The notes beneath the pieces were generated by a model. The model was not told the origin of the DNA. It was given only the letters and a program-made list of their open reading frames with translations, and did not search any database. DNA of 64,000 nucleotides from Alphaproteobacteria bacterium (lineage in GTDB: Bacteria > Pseudomonadota > Alphaproteobacteria > UBA2966 > CAIVPW01), in NCBI GenBank assembly GCA_947481575.1, contig CANKGV010000004.1:69487-133486 (forward strand), given 5' to 3'. Every line of letters starts with the position of its first letter. Position 1 is the first letter of the stretch. Both the position numbers and the translations under genes were made by a program. Shown here one piece after another: positions 29,428 through 41,638 of this stretch.

Positions 29428-30719
29428 GCGCCGTGCTGGCCGACAAAGACCGCATCTTCACCAACCTCTACGGCGACCAGGACTGGCGCCTGGCGGCGGC
29501 GCGCGCGCGCGGCGACTGGGACGGCACCAAGGCGATCATCGAGAAGGGCCAGGACTGGATCATCGACGAGATGAAGAAGTCCGGCCTGCGCGGGCGCGGC
29601 GGGGCCGGGTTCCCGACCGGCCTCAAGTGGTCGTTCATGCCGAAGAAGTCGGACGGGCGGCCGTCGTATCTCGTGGTCAACGCCGACGAGGGCGAGCCGG
29701 GGACGTGCAAGGACCGCGACATGATGCGGCACGATCCCCACAAGCTGATCGAGGGCTGTCTGCTCGCGGGCTTCGCGATGCGCGCAGTGGCGGCCTACAT
29801 CTACATCCGCGGCGAGCTGATCCGCGAAGAGCAGACCCTGCAGGCGGCGATCAACGAGGCCTATGCGGCGGGGTTGATTGGCAAGAACGCGTGCGGCTCG
29901 GGCTACGATTTCGATGTGTTCGTGCATCGTGGCGCCGGCGCCTACATCTGCGGCGAGGAAACCGCGCTGATCGAGAGCCTGGAAGGCAAGAAGGGCCAGC
30001 CGCGGCTCAAGCCACCGTTTCCGGCGGCTACCGGCGTGTGGGGCTGCCCGACCACGATCAACAACGTCGAGACGATTGCGGTTGCGCCGACCATTCTGCG
30101 CCGCGGTGCGTCGTGGTTCGCGTCGTTCGGGCGGCCGAACAACACTGGCACCAAGGTGTTCTGCATTGCCGGCCACGTGAACACACCGTGCAACGTGGAA
30201 GAGGCGATGGGCATCCCGATGCGGGAGCTGATCGAGACTCACGCCGGCGGCGTGCGCGGAGGTTGGGACAACCTGCTGGCGGTGATCCCGGGCGGCTCGT
30301 CGACGCCGCTGCTGCCGCGGTCGATCTGCGACACGGTGCTGATGGACTTCGATGCGCTGCGCGACGTGAAGTCCGGCCTTGGCACCGCGGCGGTCATCGT
30401 CATGGACAAGTCCACCGACATCATCCGCGCGATCGGCCGCCTGGCGAAGTTCTACATGCACGAGAGCTGCGGCCAGTGCACGCCGTGCCGGGAGGGCACC
30501 GGCTGGATGTGGCGCGTGCTGGAGCGCATGGCGCGGGGCCAGGCGCGCCTCGAGGAGATCGACCTGTTGCTGGACGTCGCCAACCAGGTGGATGGCCACA
30601 CCATTTGCGCGCTGGGCGATGCCGCGGCGTGGCCGGTGCAAGGGTTGATCCGCCACTTCCGCGGTGAGATCGAAGATCGTATTCGCAAGGCGCATGTTGC
30701 GCCGAGCCGCGCGGCCTAG
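29424..30719 (+). CDS. nuoF: NADH-quinone oxidoreductase subunit F (NADH/FMN-binding)
   Basis: A 431-residue 51-kDa-type subunit where NADH is oxidised. The FMN/NADH site shows [17 protein letters not shown] and [14 protein letters not shown], and cluster N3 ligands are in [12 protein letters not shown] with a later C in [13 protein letters not shown] 29424 overlaps the nuoE stop; another GTG at 29433 is possible. Confidence 0.97.
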   Translation: MSAVLADKDRIFTNLYGDQDWRLAAARARGDWDGTKAIIEKGQDWIIDEMKKSGLRGRGGAGFPTGLKWSFMPKKSDGRPSYLVVNADEGEPGTCKDRDMMRHDPHKLIEGCLLAGFAMRAVAAYIYIRGELIREEQTLQAAINEAYAAGLIGKNACGSGYDFDVFVHRGAGAYICGEETALIESLEGKKGQPRLKPPFPAATGVWGCPTTINNVETIAVAPTILRRGASWFASFGRPNNTGTKVFCIAGHVNTPCNVEEAMGIPMRELIETHAGGVRGGWDNLLAVIPGGSSTPLLPRSICDTVLMDFDALRDVKSGLGTAAVIVMDKSTDIIRAIGRLAKFYMHESCGQCTPCREGTGWMWRVLERMARGQARLEEIDLLLDVANQVDGHTICALGDAAAWPVQGLIRHFRGEIEDRIRKAHVAPSRAA

Positions 30720-30727
30720 GGGGATCG

Positions 30728-32791
30728 ATGCCGTCGCTGACCATTAACGGCAAACAGATCACCGTCGACGCGGGCATGACGGTGCTGCAGGCCTGCGAAG
30801 CCGCGGGCGTCGAGATTCCGCGCTTCTGCTACCACGACCGCCTGCAGATCGCCGGCAACTGCCGCATGTGCCTGGTCGAGATGGAAAAGGCGCCGAAGCC
30901 GATTGCTTCGTGTGCAATGCCGGCCGCAGACGGCATGGTGATCCGCACCGATACGCCGCGCGTGACCAAGGCGCGCAACGGTGTGCTGGAGTTCCTGCTG
31001 ATCAACCACCCGCTCGACTGCCCGATTTGCGACCAGGGCGGCGAGTGCGACTTGCAGGACCAGACGCTCGGCTACGGCATGGACCACAGCCGCTACGAAG
31101 AGAACAAGCGCGCGGTCGTGGACAAAGACCTGGGGCCGCTGGTGTCGACTCACATGACGCGATGCATCCACTGCACGCGCTGCATCCGGTTTGCCACCGA
31201 GATTGCCGGGGTCGAGGAGTTGGGGACGCTGGGCCGTGGCGAACACATGGAGATCGGCACTTACGTCGAAAAGGCGCTGTCGTCCGAGCTGTCCGGCAAC
31301 ATGATCGACCTGTGCCCGGTGGGCGCGTTGAACTCGAAGCCGTATGCGTATACCGCGCGGTCGTGGGAATTGATCCGGACCGAGGGCATCGACGCACACG
31401 ACGCCGTTGGCGCCAACATCCGCATCGACGCGCGCGGCCGCGAAGTGATGCGCGTGCTGCCGCGCCTCAATGAGGACGTCAACGAGGAGTGGATCTCGGA
31501 CAAGTCGCGGTTCGCCTACGACGGACTGCGCCGCAACCGCCTGGATCAGCCGTATGTGCGGCGCAACGGGCGGCTGGAGCCGGCGACCTGGGCGGAAGCG
31601 CTGGGCGCAGTGGCGGAGCGTATGCGCGCGCTGGGCGGTGCCCGCATCGCGGCGATCGCCGGCGATATGGCGTGCACCGAATCGATGACCGCGCTCGGCG
31701 ACCTGTTCCGCGCACTCGGCTCGCCGCACCTCGACTGCCGCCAAGACGGCGCCGCGCTGCCGGTGGGAGCGCGCGCGGGCTACGTGTTCAATTCGACGAT
31801 CGCCGGCATCGAGGGTGCCGACACGTGCCTGCTGATCGGCACCAACCCGCGCTGGGAAGCGGCGCTGGTGAATGCGCGGTTGCGCAAGCGCTACCTGGGT
31901 GGCGGCTTTCACGTGTTCTCCGTCGGGCCGGAGCTCGATTTGACGTTCCCGGTGGAACGGCTGGGCGCAGGACCGGAGACGCTGGGCGAGATCGCTGCCG
32001 GGACTCACCGCGTGGCGAAGGCGCTCCAGGGCGCCAAACAGCCGATGCTGATCGTCGGGCAGGGCGCGCTGGCGCGCCCCGACGGCGCAGCGGTGCTGGC
32101 GGCGGCGCGCCGAATCGCCGAGACCTGCGGCATGGTCCGCGACGGATGGAATGGCTTCAACGTGCTGCACACCGCGGCGGCGCGGGTCGGCGGCATGGAT
32201 GTTGGGTTCGTACCGGGGCAGGGCGGTCGCGACACCGCGGGCATTCTGCACGGTGCGGGCGGCCGCGATCTGGGGCTTGTGTACTTGCTTGGCGCCGACG
32301 AGATCGACATGGCGCAGTTGGGCCAGGCGTTCGTCGTGTACCAGGGGCACCACGGCGACGCTGGCGCCAACCGCGCGGACGTGGTGCTGCCCGGCGCTGC
32401 CTACACGGAGAAGTCGGCCACCTGGGTCAACACAGAGGGGCGTCCGCAAGCGGCGCCGGCGGCGGTCGCGCCGCCGGGCGATGCACGCGAGGACTGGGCG
32501 ATCGTGCGCGCGCTCTCGGATACCTTAGGCAAGCCGTTGCCGTACGACTCGCTCGCCCAAGTGCGCGAGCGGATGGTGCGGATTGCGCCGTGGTTCGCCC
32601 GCAGCGGTGAAGTGACGCCCGCCGCGTGGGCGCCATTTGGCACCGAAGGCAAGCTGGGTGCGGCACCGTTCCGCAGCCCGGTCACGGATTTCTACATGAC
32701 CAACGCTATTTGCCGCGCGTCGGCGACGATGGCCGAGTGCAGCGAGTTGTACATGAGCGGCGGCAAGGCAGCGACGGGCACCCATGGCTGA
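30728..32791 (+). CDS. nuoG: NADH-quinone oxidoreductase subunit G
   Basis: A 687-residue 75-kDa-type subunit carrying several iron-sulfur clusters. The N-terminal ferredoxin domain has [20 protein letters not shown], followed by the [13 protein letters not shown] and [15 protein letters not shown] cluster-binding segments, then a molybdopterin-oxidoreductase-like body that no longer binds the cofactor. Its last 8 bp overlap nuoH. Confidence 0.97.
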   Translation: MPSLTINGKQITVDAGMTVLQACEAAGVEIPRFCYHDRLQIAGNCRMCLVEMEKAPKPIASCAMPAADGMVIRTDTPRVTKARNGVLEFLLINHPLDCPICDQGGECDLQDQTLGYGMDHSRYEENKRAVVDKDLGPLVSTHMTRCIHCTRCIRFATEIAGVEELGTLGRGEHMEIGTYVEKALSSELSGNMIDLCPVGALNSKPYAYTARSWELIRTEGIDAHDAVGANIRIDARGREVMRVLPRLNEDVNEEWISDKSRFAYDGLRRNRLDQPYVRRNGRLEPATWAEALGAVAERMRALGGARIAAIAGDMACTESMTALGDLFRALGSPHLDCRQDGAALPVGARAGYVFNSTIAGIEGADTCLLIGTNPRWEAALVNARLRKRYLGGGFHVFSVGPELDLTFPVERLGAGPETLGEIAAGTHRVAKALQGAKQPMLIVGQGALARPDGAAVLAAARRIAETCGMVRDGWNGFNVLHTAAARVGGMDVGFVPGQGGRDTAGILHGAGGRDLGLVYLLGADEIDMAQLGQAFVVYQGHHGDAGANRADVVLPGAAYTEKSATWVNTEGRPQAAPAAVAPPGDAREDWAIVRALSDTLGKPLPYDSLAQVRERMVRIAPWFARSGEVTPAAWAPFGTEGKLGAAPFRSPVTDFYMTNAICRASATMAECSELYMSGGKAATGTHG

Positions 32792-33791
32792 GTTCTGGAG
32801 CGAGTACGCCGCCCCTGGCTTGCTGATCGCCATCGAGGTTCTGGCGGTGGTCATGCCGCTGATGGTCTGCGTCGCGATGCTGACGTGGTTCGAGCGCAAG
32901 GTCATGGCCGCGATGCAACTGCGCATGGGCCCGAACGTGGTGGGTCCGTTCGGCCTGCTGCAACCGTTCGCCGACGCGGTGAAGATGGTGGTTAAGGAAA
33001 CCATCATTCCGACGCGCGCCAATCCGGTGGTGTTCCTGCTGGCGCCGATGCTGACGTTCTTCCTGGCCATGGTCGGCTGGGCTGTCATTCCCTTTGGCGC
33101 GGGCGTCGTGCTGTCCAACATCAACGTGGGTGTGCTGTACCTGTTCGCGATTTCGTCGCTGGGCGTGTACGGCATCGTGATGGCGGGCTGGGCGTCCAAT
33201 TCGCGCTACGCGTTCTTGGGCGCGCTGCGCTCGGCGGCGCAGATGGTGTCCTACGAAGTCTCGATGGGCTTCGTGATCATCAGCGTACTGCTGTGTGTGG
33301 GTTCGCTGAACCTGTCCGACATCGTGATGGCGCAAAAGCACGTGTGGTTCGTGATCCCGCTGCTGCCGATGGCGGTGATCTTCTTTATCTCCGCGTTGGC
33401 CGAGACCAACCGGCATCCGTTCGACTTGCCGGAGGCGGAGTCGGAACTGGTGGCCGGGCACCTGGTCGAATACTCGTCGATGAGCTTCGGCCTGTTCTTC
33501 CTGGGCGAGTACGCGAACATGATTCTCATGAGCGCGCTCACATCGATCCTGTTCCTGGGCGGCTGGCTGCCGCCGATCGATGTCGCGCCGTTCAATTGGA
33601 TTCCGGGCTTCGTCTGGTTCTTCGCCAAGATCGGCGTGCTGCTGTTCGTGTTCGTGTGGGTGCGCGCGACGTTCCCGCGCTACCGCTACGACCAGCTGAT
33701 GCGGTTGGGCTGGAAGGTATTCCTGCCGATTTCGTTGTTCTGGGTTGTGTTGACCGCGGGCGTGCTGCTCGCGTTCGGCTGGGCGCCGTAG
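32784..33791 (+). CDS. nuoH: NADH-quinone oxidoreductase subunit H
   Basis: A 335-residue membrane subunit next to the quinone chamber, with eight predicted helices. Diagnostic segments are [34 protein letters not shown] and [20 protein letters not shown]. Start ATG 32784 overlaps the end of nuoG. Confidence 0.97.
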   Translation: MAEFWSEYAAPGLLIAIEVLAVVMPLMVCVAMLTWFERKVMAAMQLRMGPNVVGPFGLLQPFADAVKMVVKETIIPTRANPVVFLLAPMLTFFLAMVGWAVIPFGAGVVLSNINVGVLYLFAISSLGVYGIVMAGWASNSRYAFLGALRSAAQMVSYEVSMGFVIISVLLCVGSLNLSDIVMAQKHVWFVIPLLPMAVIFFISALAETNRHPFDLPEAESELVAGHLVEYSSMSFGLFFLGEYANMILMSALTSILFLGGWLPPIDVAPFNWIPGFVWFFAKIGVLLFVFVWVRATFPRYRYDQLMRLGWKVFLPISLFWVVLTAGVLLAFGWAP

Positions 33792-33805
33792 AGGAGGAGA
33801 GGCTC

Positions 33806-34294
33806 GTGGCTGCGATCACCAATGCTCTGCGCTCGACGCTGCTCCTGGAGCTTCTGTCGGGGATGGGACTGACCTTCAGCTACATGTTCAAGCGCCGCAA
33901 GACGCTGAACTACCCGTACGAGAAGGGCCCGCTCAGCCCGCGCTTCCGCGGCGAGCACGCCTTGCGCCGCTACGCCAACGGCGAGGAACGTTGCATCGCC
34001 TGCAAGCTGTGCGAGGCGGTGTGCCCGGCCTTGGCGATCACGATCGAGTCCGAGCCGCGCGACGACGGCAGCCGCCGCACCACGCGCTACGACATCGACA
34101 TGACGAAGTGCATCTACTGCGGCCTGTGCCAGGAGGCCTGCCCGGTGGACGCGATCGTCGAGGGTCCGAATTTCGAATTCGCGACCGAGACGCGCGAGGA
34201 GCTGTATTACGACAAGGCCAAGCTGCTGGCGAACGGCGACCGCTGGGAAGCGGAGATCGCCGCCAACATCGCCGCCGATCAGCCGTATCGCTGA
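33806..34294 (+). CDS. nuoI: NADH-quinone oxidoreductase subunit I
   Basis: A 162-residue ferredoxin-like subunit holding two [4Fe-4S] clusters (N6a, N6b). Two CxxCxxCxxxCP motifs are visible: [12 protein letters not shown] and [12 protein letters not shown]. Start is GTG 33806, preceded by a very strong GAGGAGGAGA; readings from further upstream in this frame overlap nuoH and are not conserved. Confidence 0.97.
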   Translation: MAAITNALRSTLLLELLSGMGLTFSYMFKRRKTLNYPYEKGPLSPRFRGEHALRRYANGEERCIACKLCEAVCPALAITIESEPRDDGSRRTTRYDIDMTKCIYCGLCQEACPVDAIVEGPNFEFATETREELYYDKAKLLANGDRWEAEIAANIAADQPYR

Positions 34295-34306
34295 GTCCGC
34301 TCGCCC

Positions 34307-34924
34307 ATGATCCTCTCCGCCATTGCCTTCTATGCCTTTGCCGCCGTGCTGATTGCGTGCGCGGCGCTGGTTATTTCGTTGCGCAACCCGGTTCACTCGG
34401 TGTTGTTCCTGATTCTTGGCTTCTTCAGCGCGGCCGGGCTGTTTGTCCTCGTCGGCGCTGAGTTCCTGGCGATGATCCTGGTGATCGTCTACGTCGGCGC
34501 GGTGGCGGTGCTGTTCCTGTTCGTCGTCATGATGATGGACATCAACTTCGTGCAGATGCGCCAAGGCTTCACCGACTACCTGCCGGTCGGTGCGCTGGTG
34601 GGCATCGTGCTGCTGGCCGAACTGCTGTTGGTGGTGGGCGTGCTGGTGTCGGCGCCCGATGGAGCACTCGCCGCCGGGCCAGCCGTGCCGACCCTCGGAA
34701 CCGAGAACAACACCCAGGCGATCGGCGAGGTCCTGTACACGCGCTACCTGTACCTGTTCCAGGCGGCGGGCATGGTGCTGCTTGTGGCGATGATCGGCGC
34801 GATCGTGCTGACCCATCGCGCTCGGCCTGGCGTGCGCCGTCAGCGCATCGCCGATCAGGTTGGGCGCACGCGGGCGAGCGGCGTGGAATTGAAGAAGGTC
34901 ACTCCGGGCGGGGGCATTTCGTGA
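34307..34924 (+). CDS. nuoJ: NADH-quinone oxidoreductase subunit J
   Basis: A 205-residue membrane subunit with five predicted helices. [23 protein letters not shown] is the conserved helix containing the flexible pi-bulge region. It ends in a cytoplasmic lysine/arginine-rich tail and overlaps nuoK as GTGA. Confidence 0.95.
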   Translation: MILSAIAFYAFAAVLIACAALVISLRNPVHSVLFLILGFFSAAGLFVLVGAEFLAMILVIVYVGAVAVLFLFVVMMMDINFVQMRQGFTDYLPVGALVGIVLLAELLLVVGVLVSAPDGALAAGPAVPTLGTENNTQAIGEVLYTRYLYLFQAAGMVLLVAMIGAIVLTHRARPGVRRQRIADQVGRTRASGVELKKVTPGGGIS

Positions 34925-35229
34925 CGATTACCCTGGGTCACTACCTCACCGTCGCAGCGATCCTGTTCACGCTGGGTGTGCTGGGGATCTTCCTGAACCG
35001 CAAGAACGTCATCGTCATCTTGATGTCGATCGAGCTGATGCTTCTCGCTGTGAACCTGAACCTGGTCGCCTTCTCGGCCTACCTGGGCGACTTGGTCGGC
35101 CAGATCTTCGCGATGTTCGTGCTGACCGTGGCGGCAGCAGAAGCGGCGATCGGTCTGGCCATTCTGGTGGTCTACTTCCGCAACCGCGGCACCGTTGCCG
35201 TCGCGGACATCAACATCATGAAGGGCTGA
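34921..35229 (+). CDS. nuoK: NADH-quinone oxidoreductase subunit K
   Basis: A 102-residue membrane subunit with three helices. The conserved glutamates in [12 protein letters not shown] and [13 protein letters not shown], important for proton pumping, are both present. Starts at GTG overlapping the nuoJ stop. Confidence 0.97.
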   Translation: MTITLGHYLTVAAILFTLGVLGIFLNRKNVIVILMSIELMLLAVNLNLVAFSAYLGDLVGQIFAMFVLTVAAAEAAIGLAILVVYFRNRGTVAVADINIMKG

Positions 35230-35231
35230 TC

Positions 35232-37160
35232 GTGCTGTACGCCCTCGTCGTATTCCTGCCCTTAGCGGGCGCCCTCGGCGCCGGCTTGTTCGGCCGCTGG
35301 CTCGGCGATCGGGCCGCCATGCTGTTGACCGCGACGCTGGTCAGCACGGCGGCGGTGTTGTCGATGGTCGTGTTCACGCTGGTCGGGATCGGCGGCGAGA
35401 CGGTGACCGTGCCGCTGTTTACCTGGATCCAGGCCGACGGGTTCATCGCCGAGTGGTCGCTCAGGGTGGATCAACTCACCGCGGTCATGCTGGTGGTGGT
35501 GACGGTGGTGTCCTCGGTCGTGCATTGGTACTCGATCGGCTACATGCACGGCGACAAGGGCATTCCGCGGTTCTTCGCCTATCTGTCGCTGTTCACCTTC
35601 GCGATGCTGGCGCTGGTTACGTCGGACAACTTCCTGCAGATGTTCTTCGGCTGGGAAGGGGTGGGCGTGTGCTCGTACCTTCTGATCGGCTTCTGGCACG
35701 ACCGGCCCTCGGCGAATGCGGCCGCGATCAAGGCGTTCATCGTCAACCGCGTCGGCGACTTTGGCTTTGCGCTGGGAATCGTCGGCGTGTTCTTCGTGTT
35801 CGAGTCGATCTCGTTCGGCACGGTGTTCGATGACGCGCCCAGCATGGTCGGGACGTCGCTGGAGTTCCTTGGCGGCCACTTCGACACCCTGACGGTGCTG
35901 ACGGTGCTGCTGTTCATCGGCGCGATGGGCAAATCGGCGCAGATCGGGTTGCACACGTGGCTACCCGACGCGATGGAAGGGCCGACACCGGTTTCCGCGC
36001 TGATCCACGCGGCGACCATGGTAACCGCCGGTGTATTCATGGTGGCGCGCCTGTCGCCGCTGTTCGAATATTCCGACTTCACGTTGGGGCTGGTGACCCT
36101 GGTGGGTGCTGCGACCGCTTTGATGGCGGCCACGATCGGCCTGGTGCAGAACGACATCAAACGCGTGGTTGCGTATTCAACATGCAGCCAGCTCGGGTAC
36201 ATGTTCTTCGCGTGCGGCGTGTCGGCCTATTCGGCCGGCATCTTCCACTTGTTCACCCACGCATTCTTCAAGGCACTGCTGTTCTTGGGCGCCGGCTCCG
36301 TCATCCATGCGCTGTCGGGCGAGCAGGATTTGCGCCGCATGGGTGGTTTGCGCAAGACGATCCCGATCACCTACGTGATGATGTGGATCGGCAGTTTGGC
36401 GCTGGCCGGCATGCCGGTGTTTGCCGGGTTTTTCTCCAAGGACGCGATCCTCGAGTCCGCTTGGGCAGCCCACACCGTCACCGGCAATATCGCTTTCGTG
36501 GCGGGGTTGGTGGCGGCGGTGCTCACGGCGTTCTACTCGTGGCGGCTCTTGTTCCTGGCGTTCCACGGCAAGCCGCGCGCATCGCACGACGTGATGCATC
36601 ACGCCCACGAGTCGCCGCCGATCATGACCGTGCCGCTTGCGGTGCTGGCGTTCGGTGCGATCTTTGCCGGCATCTTCGGCGAAGTGGTGTTCCGAGAAGA
36701 GGGCGGCGAGTTCTGGGGTGAGTCGATCCTGGTGCTGGCGAGCCACCTGCATCACGGCGAGATGCCGGTTTGGGTGCTGGTTCTGCCCACGGCTGCGGGC
36801 CTGGTGGGGATTGCCACGGCGTGGTGGTTCTACATCTACAACCCGGCGCTGCCGGCGCGCCTCGCGGCGAACCTGCCGGGCCTGTACCGGTTCTTCCTCA
36901 ACAAGTGGTACTTCGACGAATTATACGACGCGGTGTTGGTCCGGCCCGCCCGCACCATCGGCTGGGTGCTGTGGCGTGTCGGCGATGGGCAGATCATCGA
37001 CCGCCTGGGTCCGAACGGAGTGGCCGCGCGGGTCGTGGACCTCGCCCGCCGCGCCACGCGGCTGCAGACCGGCTACGTCTATCACTACGCGTTTGTAATG
37101 CTGATCGGGCTCGTTGCCATCGCGACCTGGTTCCTTTGGGCGGTGGGCCTCCAACCATGA
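35232..37160 (+). CDS. nuoL: NADH-quinone oxidoreductase subunit L
   Basis: A 642-residue antiporter-like subunit at the distal end of the membrane arm. [30 protein letters not shown] is the signature of these antiporter-like subunits, and the C-terminal part carries the long lateral helix. GTG 35232 starts 2 nt after the nuoK stop. It overlaps nuoM by 4 bp. Confidence 0.97.
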   Translation: MLYALVVFLPLAGALGAGLFGRWLGDRAAMLLTATLVSTAAVLSMVVFTLVGIGGETVTVPLFTWIQADGFIAEWSLRVDQLTAVMLVVVTVVSSVVHWYSIGYMHGDKGIPRFFAYLSLFTFAMLALVTSDNFLQMFFGWEGVGVCSYLLIGFWHDRPSANAAAIKAFIVNRVGDFGFALGIVGVFFVFESISFGTVFDDAPSMVGTSLEFLGGHFDTLTVLTVLLFIGAMGKSAQIGLHTWLPDAMEGPTPVSALIHAATMVTAGVFMVARLSPLFEYSDFTLGLVTLVGAATALMAATIGLVQNDIKRVVAYSTCSQLGYMFFACGVSAYSAGIFHLFTHAFFKALLFLGAGSVIHALSGEQDLRRMGGLRKTIPITYVMMWIGSLALAGMPVFAGFFSKDAILESAWAAHTVTGNIAFVAGLVAAVLTAFYSWRLLFLAFHGKPRASHDVMHHAHESPPIMTVPLAVLAFGAIFAGIFGEVVFREEGGEFWGESILVLASHLHHGEMPVWVLVLPTAAGLVGIATAWWFYIYNPALPARLAANLPGLYRFFLNKWYFDELYDAVLVRPARTIGWVLWRVGDGQIIDRLGPNGVAARVVDLARRATRLQTGYVYHYAFVMLIGLVAIATWFLWAVGLQP

Positions 37161-38671
37161 CCGACTTTCCGCTGCTGTCGTTGCTCGTCTTCCTGCCGGC
37201 GGTAGGGGCGCTCTTCCTGCTCGTGTTGCGCGGCGAGGCCGAACTGGTGGCCCGCAACGCACGCAACATTGCGCTGTGGACCAGCGTGATCACGTTCGGG
37301 TTCTCCCTGTTGCTATGGACGGGGTTCGACACTCGCGACCCGGGCTACCAGTTCGAAGAAAGCGCGCCGTGGATCGCGGACGGGATCGGCTATCACCTCG
37401 GCGTCGACGGCATCTCGATGCTGTTCATCATTCTCACGACGTTTCTCACGCCGATCTGCATCCTGGCGAGCTGGAAGTCGATCAAGACGCGGGTGAAGGA
37501 ATACCTGATCGCGTTCCTGATCATGGAAATGCTGATGATCGGCGTGTTCTGCGCGCTCGATTTCGTTCTGTTCTACCTGTTCTTCGAAGCTGGCCTGATC
37601 CCGATGTTCCTGATCATCGGCATCTGGGGCGCCGACAATCGCGTGTACGCGACGTTCAAGTTCTTCCTGTACACGCTGCTCGGCTCGGTCCTGATGCTGC
37701 TCGGGATCCTGTGGCTGTACTTCCACTTCGGCACGACCGACATCCCGACGCTTACCGGCCAGATGATCGATCCGGGTTGGCAGAAGGTACTTTGGTTCGC
37801 CTTCTTCATCGCCTTCGCCGTGAAGATTCCGATGTGGCCGGTCCACACGTGGTTGCCGGACGCTCACGTTGAGGCGCCGACGGCGGGCTCGGTGATCCTG
37901 GCGGCGGTGCTGCTGAAGATCGGCGGCTACGGCATGCTGCGGATCCTGCTGCCGATCTTGCCGGACGCGTCCGCCGCGCTGGCGCCGCTGGTGTTCGCGA
38001 TGTCGGTGATCGCGATCATCTACACCTCGCTGGTGGCGTTGATGCAGGAGGACATGAAGAAGCTCATTGCGTACTCGTCGATTGCGCACATGGGCTTTGT
38101 TACGATCGGCATCTTCACCGCCACGGTCACCGGCATCGAAGGCGCGATTACCGTCATGCTGAGCCACGGGCTCGTCTCGGCAGCGCTCTTCCTGTGCGTG
38201 GGTGTCGTCTACGACCGCATCCATACGCGCCGCATCGATCGCTATGGCGGCCTGGTGCAGCGGATGCCGCTCTACGCCGCAGCGTTCCTGGTGTTCACGA
38301 TGGCCAACGTCGGGCTTCCCGGCACGAGCGGGTTTGTCGGCGAGTTCCTGGTGCTGGTTGGGGCGTTCCAGGTCAGCACGTGGGTGGCGTTCCTGGCGGC
38401 GACCAGTGTTGTCCTCAGCGCGGCCTACGCACTGTGGCTGTACCGGCGCGTGGTGTTCGGCGTGATCACCAGGGACGACTTGAAGGATATCCTCGACTTG
38501 AATCGCCGTGAGATTCTCATCCTGGCCCCGTTGGTCGTGCTGATCTTGTTCTTCGGTGTGTGGCCGATGCCGCTGCTGAACGTGTTCCACGCCGCGGTAG
38601 GCGATCTGGTCGAACGCCACGATGTGGCGTTGGCGGCAGCACGTAACGCGGCAACTCTGGCGGCCCGCTGA
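37157..38671 (+). CDS. nuoM: NADH-quinone oxidoreductase subunit M
   Basis: A 504-residue antiporter-like subunit with about fourteen predicted helices. [25 protein letters not shown] is the conserved half-channel region and [15 protein letters not shown] carries the family glutamate. ATG 37157 overlaps the nuoL stop (ATGA). Confidence 0.97.
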   Translation: MTDFPLLSLLVFLPAVGALFLLVLRGEAELVARNARNIALWTSVITFGFSLLLWTGFDTRDPGYQFEESAPWIADGIGYHLGVDGISMLFIILTTFLTPICILASWKSIKTRVKEYLIAFLIMEMLMIGVFCALDFVLFYLFFEAGLIPMFLIIGIWGADNRVYATFKFFLYTLLGSVLMLLGILWLYFHFGTTDIPTLTGQMIDPGWQKVLWFAFFIAFAVKIPMWPVHTWLPDAHVEAPTAGSVILAAVLLKIGGYGMLRILLPILPDASAALAPLVFAMSVIAIIYTSLVALMQEDMKKLIAYSSIAHMGFVTIGIFTATVTGIEGAITVMLSHGLVSAALFLCVGVVYDRIHTRRIDRYGGLVQRMPLYAAAFLVFTMANVGLPGTSGFVGEFLVLVGAFQVSTWVAFLAATSVVLSAAYALWLYRRVVFGVITRDDLKDILDLNRREILILAPLVVLILFFGVWPMPLLNVFHAAVGDLVERHDVALAAARNAATLAAR

Positions 38672-38673
38672 GT

Positions 38674-40116
38674 ATGAATACTTTTCCCGATCTCGCTCCG
38701 GCCGTACCGGAAATCTTCCTGGCGGTTTCCGCAATGGGCCTGCTTCTGCTTAGTGTTTCGGGCGGCGACCGCCGCATGCCGTTGGTGTGCTGGCTGGCGG
38801 TGCTGGCGCTAACGGTAACGGGAGTGCTGGTTGTCACCAGCCCATCGGACAACGCCATCACGTTCTCGGGCATGTTCGTCGCCGACGGGTTCTCGGTATT
38901 CATCGACGTGCTGATTTTGATCGGCGGCGCACTCACCCTGGTGATGTCGCCGCAGTACCTGAAGCGCGAGAACGCTCCGCGCGGCGAATTCCCCGTCCTC
39001 ATCGTGCTCGCCACGCTCGGCATGCTGATGATGGTGGCGGCGGGGGACTTCTTGTCGCTGTACGTGGGCCTCGAACTTCAGAGCTTGGCGCTCTATGTGC
39101 TGGCGGCGTTCCGGCGTGACTCGATCCGTTCAACGGAAGCGGGGCTGAAGTACTTCGTTCTGGGCGCGCTTGCGTCGGGCATCCTGCTGTACGGCTCGAC
39201 CCTGGTATATGGGTTCACCGGCTCCACCAACTTTACGGCGATCGCCAACAGCATCGCGGCCAACGAAGCTGGGCCGCCCCTGGGGGTGATCTTCGGCATG
39301 GCGTTCATCGCCGCCGGATTGGCGTTCAAGGTGGCGGCGGTGCCGTTCCACATGTGGACGCCCGATGTGTACGAGGGTTCGCCCACTGCGGTGACCGCGT
39401 TCTTCTCGGTCGCACCCAAGATCGCTGCAGTGGCGCTGCTGACCCGCGTCATGATGGCGCCGTTTGCGGGTCTGGCCGGCGATTGGAGCCAGATCATGAT
39501 GGTTCTGGCAGTGGCCTCAATGGTGCTTGGCGCCTTTGCCGCCATCGGCCAGCGCAACATCAAACGCCTCATGGCCTATAGCTCGATCGCCAACGTCGGT
39601 TATGTATTGATGGGCATCGCGGCGGGGACGGTGAGTGGCGTGCGCGGCGTGCTCGTCTATCTCGCCATCTATCTGGCGATGAGCATCGGGGCCTGGGCGG
39701 TGATCCTAACCATGCGCCGCGGTGCGGGGCTGGTGAAGGATATCGGCGACCTTTCGGGCTTGGCGCGCCGCCAGCCGTTGATGGCTGCCGCCATGGCAAT
39801 CTTCCTGTTTTCGTTGGCCGGTATTCCGCCCTTGGCCGGGTTCTTCGGCAAGTTCTATGTGTTCCTGGCGGCAATCGATGCCGGCATGTACACGGTCGCG
39901 ATCATCGGCGTGCTGGCGACGGTAGTGGGTACGTACTACTACCTGCGCGTCGTGAAGATCATGTACTTCGACGAGCCGGCGGCAGCATTTGAGACGCCAC
40001 CGCGCGCGGCTTCGGCGGTTGCGTTCGTTACGGCGCTGTTTACCCTGCTGTTCTTCGCGTTCCCGGCGCCGATCGTGGCAATGGCTCAGACGGCGGCGAT
40101 GGCATTGTTCCCGTGA
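38674..40116 (+). CDS. nuoN: NADH-quinone oxidoreductase subunit N
   Basis: A 480-residue antiporter-like subunit, the last of the nuo series. Recognisable segments are ELQSLALYVLAAFRRDS, FHMWTPDVYEGSPTAVTAFF and RLMAYSSIANVGYVLMG. The stop overlaps birA as GTGA, so the operon continues without a break into non-Complex-I genes. Confidence 0.97.
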   Translation: MNTFPDLAPAVPEIFLAVSAMGLLLLSVSGGDRRMPLVCWLAVLALTVTGVLVVTSPSDNAITFSGMFVADGFSVFIDVLILIGGALTLVMSPQYLKRENAPRGEFPVLIVLATLGMLMMVAAGDFLSLYVGLELQSLALYVLAAFRRDSIRSTEAGLKYFVLGALASGILLYGSTLVYGFTGSTNFTAIANSIAANEAGPPLGVIFGMAFIAAGLAFKVAAVPFHMWTPDVYEGSPTAVTAFFSVAPKIAAVALLTRVMMAPFAGLAGDWSQIMMVLAVASMVLGAFAAIGQRNIKRLMAYSSIANVGYVLMGIAAGTVSGVRGVLVYLAIYLAMSIGAWAVILTMRRGAGLVKDIGDLSGLARRQPLMAAAMAIFLFSLAGIPPLAGFFGKFYVFLAAIDAGMYTVAIIGVLATVVGTYYYLRVVKIMYFDEPAAAFETPPRAASAVAFVTALFTLLFFAFPAPIVAMAQTAAMALFP

Positions 40117-40853
40117 GCCTGACCACAGGACTCGCGGGCCTGCCGGCGTTCTTTCGCCTCGCATCCCACCAGACCGTCGACTCAACCAACTCCGAAGCGC
40201 TGCGAATGGCGGCGGCCGGGGCACCCGGCGGAACTCTCGTGTGGTCGCGGGCACAGGATCAGGGCCGTGGCCGTCGCGGCCGCGCATGGTCTTCGCCGGC
40301 CGGCAATCTGTATTGCTCGGTGCTGCTGCGCGAAATGGGCTATGGCCCAGCGGTGTCGCACTTGGCGTTCCTCACCGCGCTGGCGTTGCGCGACGGGATT
40401 GCGGCTGCCGCGCCGTCGGTTCCGGTTCGGTTCAAGTGGCCCAACGACTTGCTGGTCCGGCGGCGCAAGATCGCCGGCATTCTGATTGAGGGCGGCCCGG
40501 CCGCTTCGGTAGTGATCGGAACCGGCGTGAACATCGCCAGCCACCCCGATGGGGCCACCGCCCTGGCGTTTGAGGGCGCGGCCGACGTCGGGATTGAAGA
40601 CGTGCTGACCGGGTACGCCGCCGCGCTTCGGACTTGGCTGGACCTGCTCCAGGACGAGGGCTTCGGCGCAGTCCGCGCAGCTTGGCTCGCATCGGCAGAC
40701 GGCATCGGGACCGCGATCGAGGTTCGCCTGCCAACGGCCACGTTGCGTGGTACCTTTGCCGAATTGGACTCCGAGGGGGCGCTGTTGCTGGAAACCGAAA
40801 GCGGCAGGCACAGGATCACCGCTGGCGATGTGTTTCTTGAGGCCCTCAGCTGA
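40113..40853 (+). CDS. birA: Biotin-protein ligase (no DNA-binding domain)
   Basis: A 246-residue monofunctional BirA that attaches biotin to acetyl-CoA carboxylase carrier protein and similar targets. The catalytic domain shows STNSEA, QDQGRGRRGRAWSSPAGNLYCSVLL and KWPNDLLVRRRKIAGILIEG, then a short SH3-like C-terminal domain. The N-terminal helix-turn-helix of E. coli BirA is absent, so it is unlikely to repress transcription. Confidence 0.95.
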   Translation: MSLTTGLAGLPAFFRLASHQTVDSTNSEALRMAAAGAPGGTLVWSRAQDQGRGRRGRAWSSPAGNLYCSVLLREMGYGPAVSHLAFLTALALRDGIAAAAPSVPVRFKWPNDLLVRRRKIAGILIEGGPAASVVIGTGVNIASHPDGATALAFEGAADVGIEDVLTGYAAALRTWLDLLQDEGFGAVRAAWLASADGIGTAIEVRLPTATLRGTFAELDSEGALLLETESGRHRITAGDVFLEALS

Positions 40854-40858
40854 CCCGC

Positions 40859-41638
40859 ATGCTGCTCGCGATTGACGCCGGCAATACCAACGTCGTCGTC
40901 GGCGTGTACGATGGGCCGCGGCGGGTGCACCTCTGGCGCGCAGCGACGATCCGCGAACGCACCGCCGACGAATACGCTGCGCTGGTAACCCAGTGGCTGG
41001 CGATCGAGGGTGTCGACCGGGGCGCGATTGCCGACGTTGCCATCGCCACCGTGGTACCGCGCACGCTGCGGGACCTGCGCGTCTTCGCTGAGCACATCTT
41101 CCATTGCACTGCGCTGGTGATCGGCGACGATGGGGTGGAACTCGGGATCCGCGTCCTGATGGACCGGCCGGCCGAGGTCGGCGCGGATCGCCTCGTGAAC
41201 GCGGTTGGCGCGCACATGGTGCATCAGGGTCCGTTGATCGTGGTCGACTTCGGCACCGCGACGACATTCGACGTGATTGATGGCGATGGAAACTATCGCG
41301 GCGGAATCATCTCGCCGGGCATCAATTTGAGTCTGGATGCGCTTGCGACCGCCACGGCCAAGCTCCCGCGCATCGCGGTCGAGGCTCCGCCGTACGTGAT
41401 CGGGCGCGATACAGTCGGCGCAATGCAGTCAGGCATCTATTGGGGTTACGTAGGGCTGATCGACGGCATCCTGGGGCGCATTCGGGCCGAGTTCGGGGCA
41501 CCCATGAAGGCGATCGCCACGGGCGGCCTGGCCCCACTGTTCGGTAGCGCTACCAAGTCCATCGATCTGGTCGATCCAGATATCACGCTACGGGGCCTCG
41601 TGGAGGTTTACCGGCGCAACCGCGGGAGCAAAGCGTGA
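40859..41638 (+). CDS. coaX: Type III pantothenate kinase
   Basis: A 259-residue ASKHA-fold kinase that catalyses the first step of coenzyme A synthesis. AIDAGNTNVVVGVYDG is the N-terminal phosphate loop, and DFGTATTFDVID, GGIISPGINLSLDAL and ATGGLAPLF are the other family blocks. It lies between birA and rnj, the usual alphaproteobacterial arrangement, and ends in GTGA shared with rnj. Confidence 0.96.
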   Translation: MLLAIDAGNTNVVVGVYDGPRRVHLWRAATIRERTADEYAALVTQWLAIEGVDRGAIADVAIATVVPRTLRDLRVFAEHIFHCTALVIGDDGVELGIRVLMDRPAEVGADRLVNAVGAHMVHQGPLIVVDFGTATTFDVIDGDGNYRGGIISPGINLSLDALATATAKLPRIAVEAPPYVIGRDTVGAMQSGIYWGYVGLIDGILGRIRAEFGAPMKAIATGGLAPLFGSATKSIDLVDPDITLRGLVEVYRRNRGSKA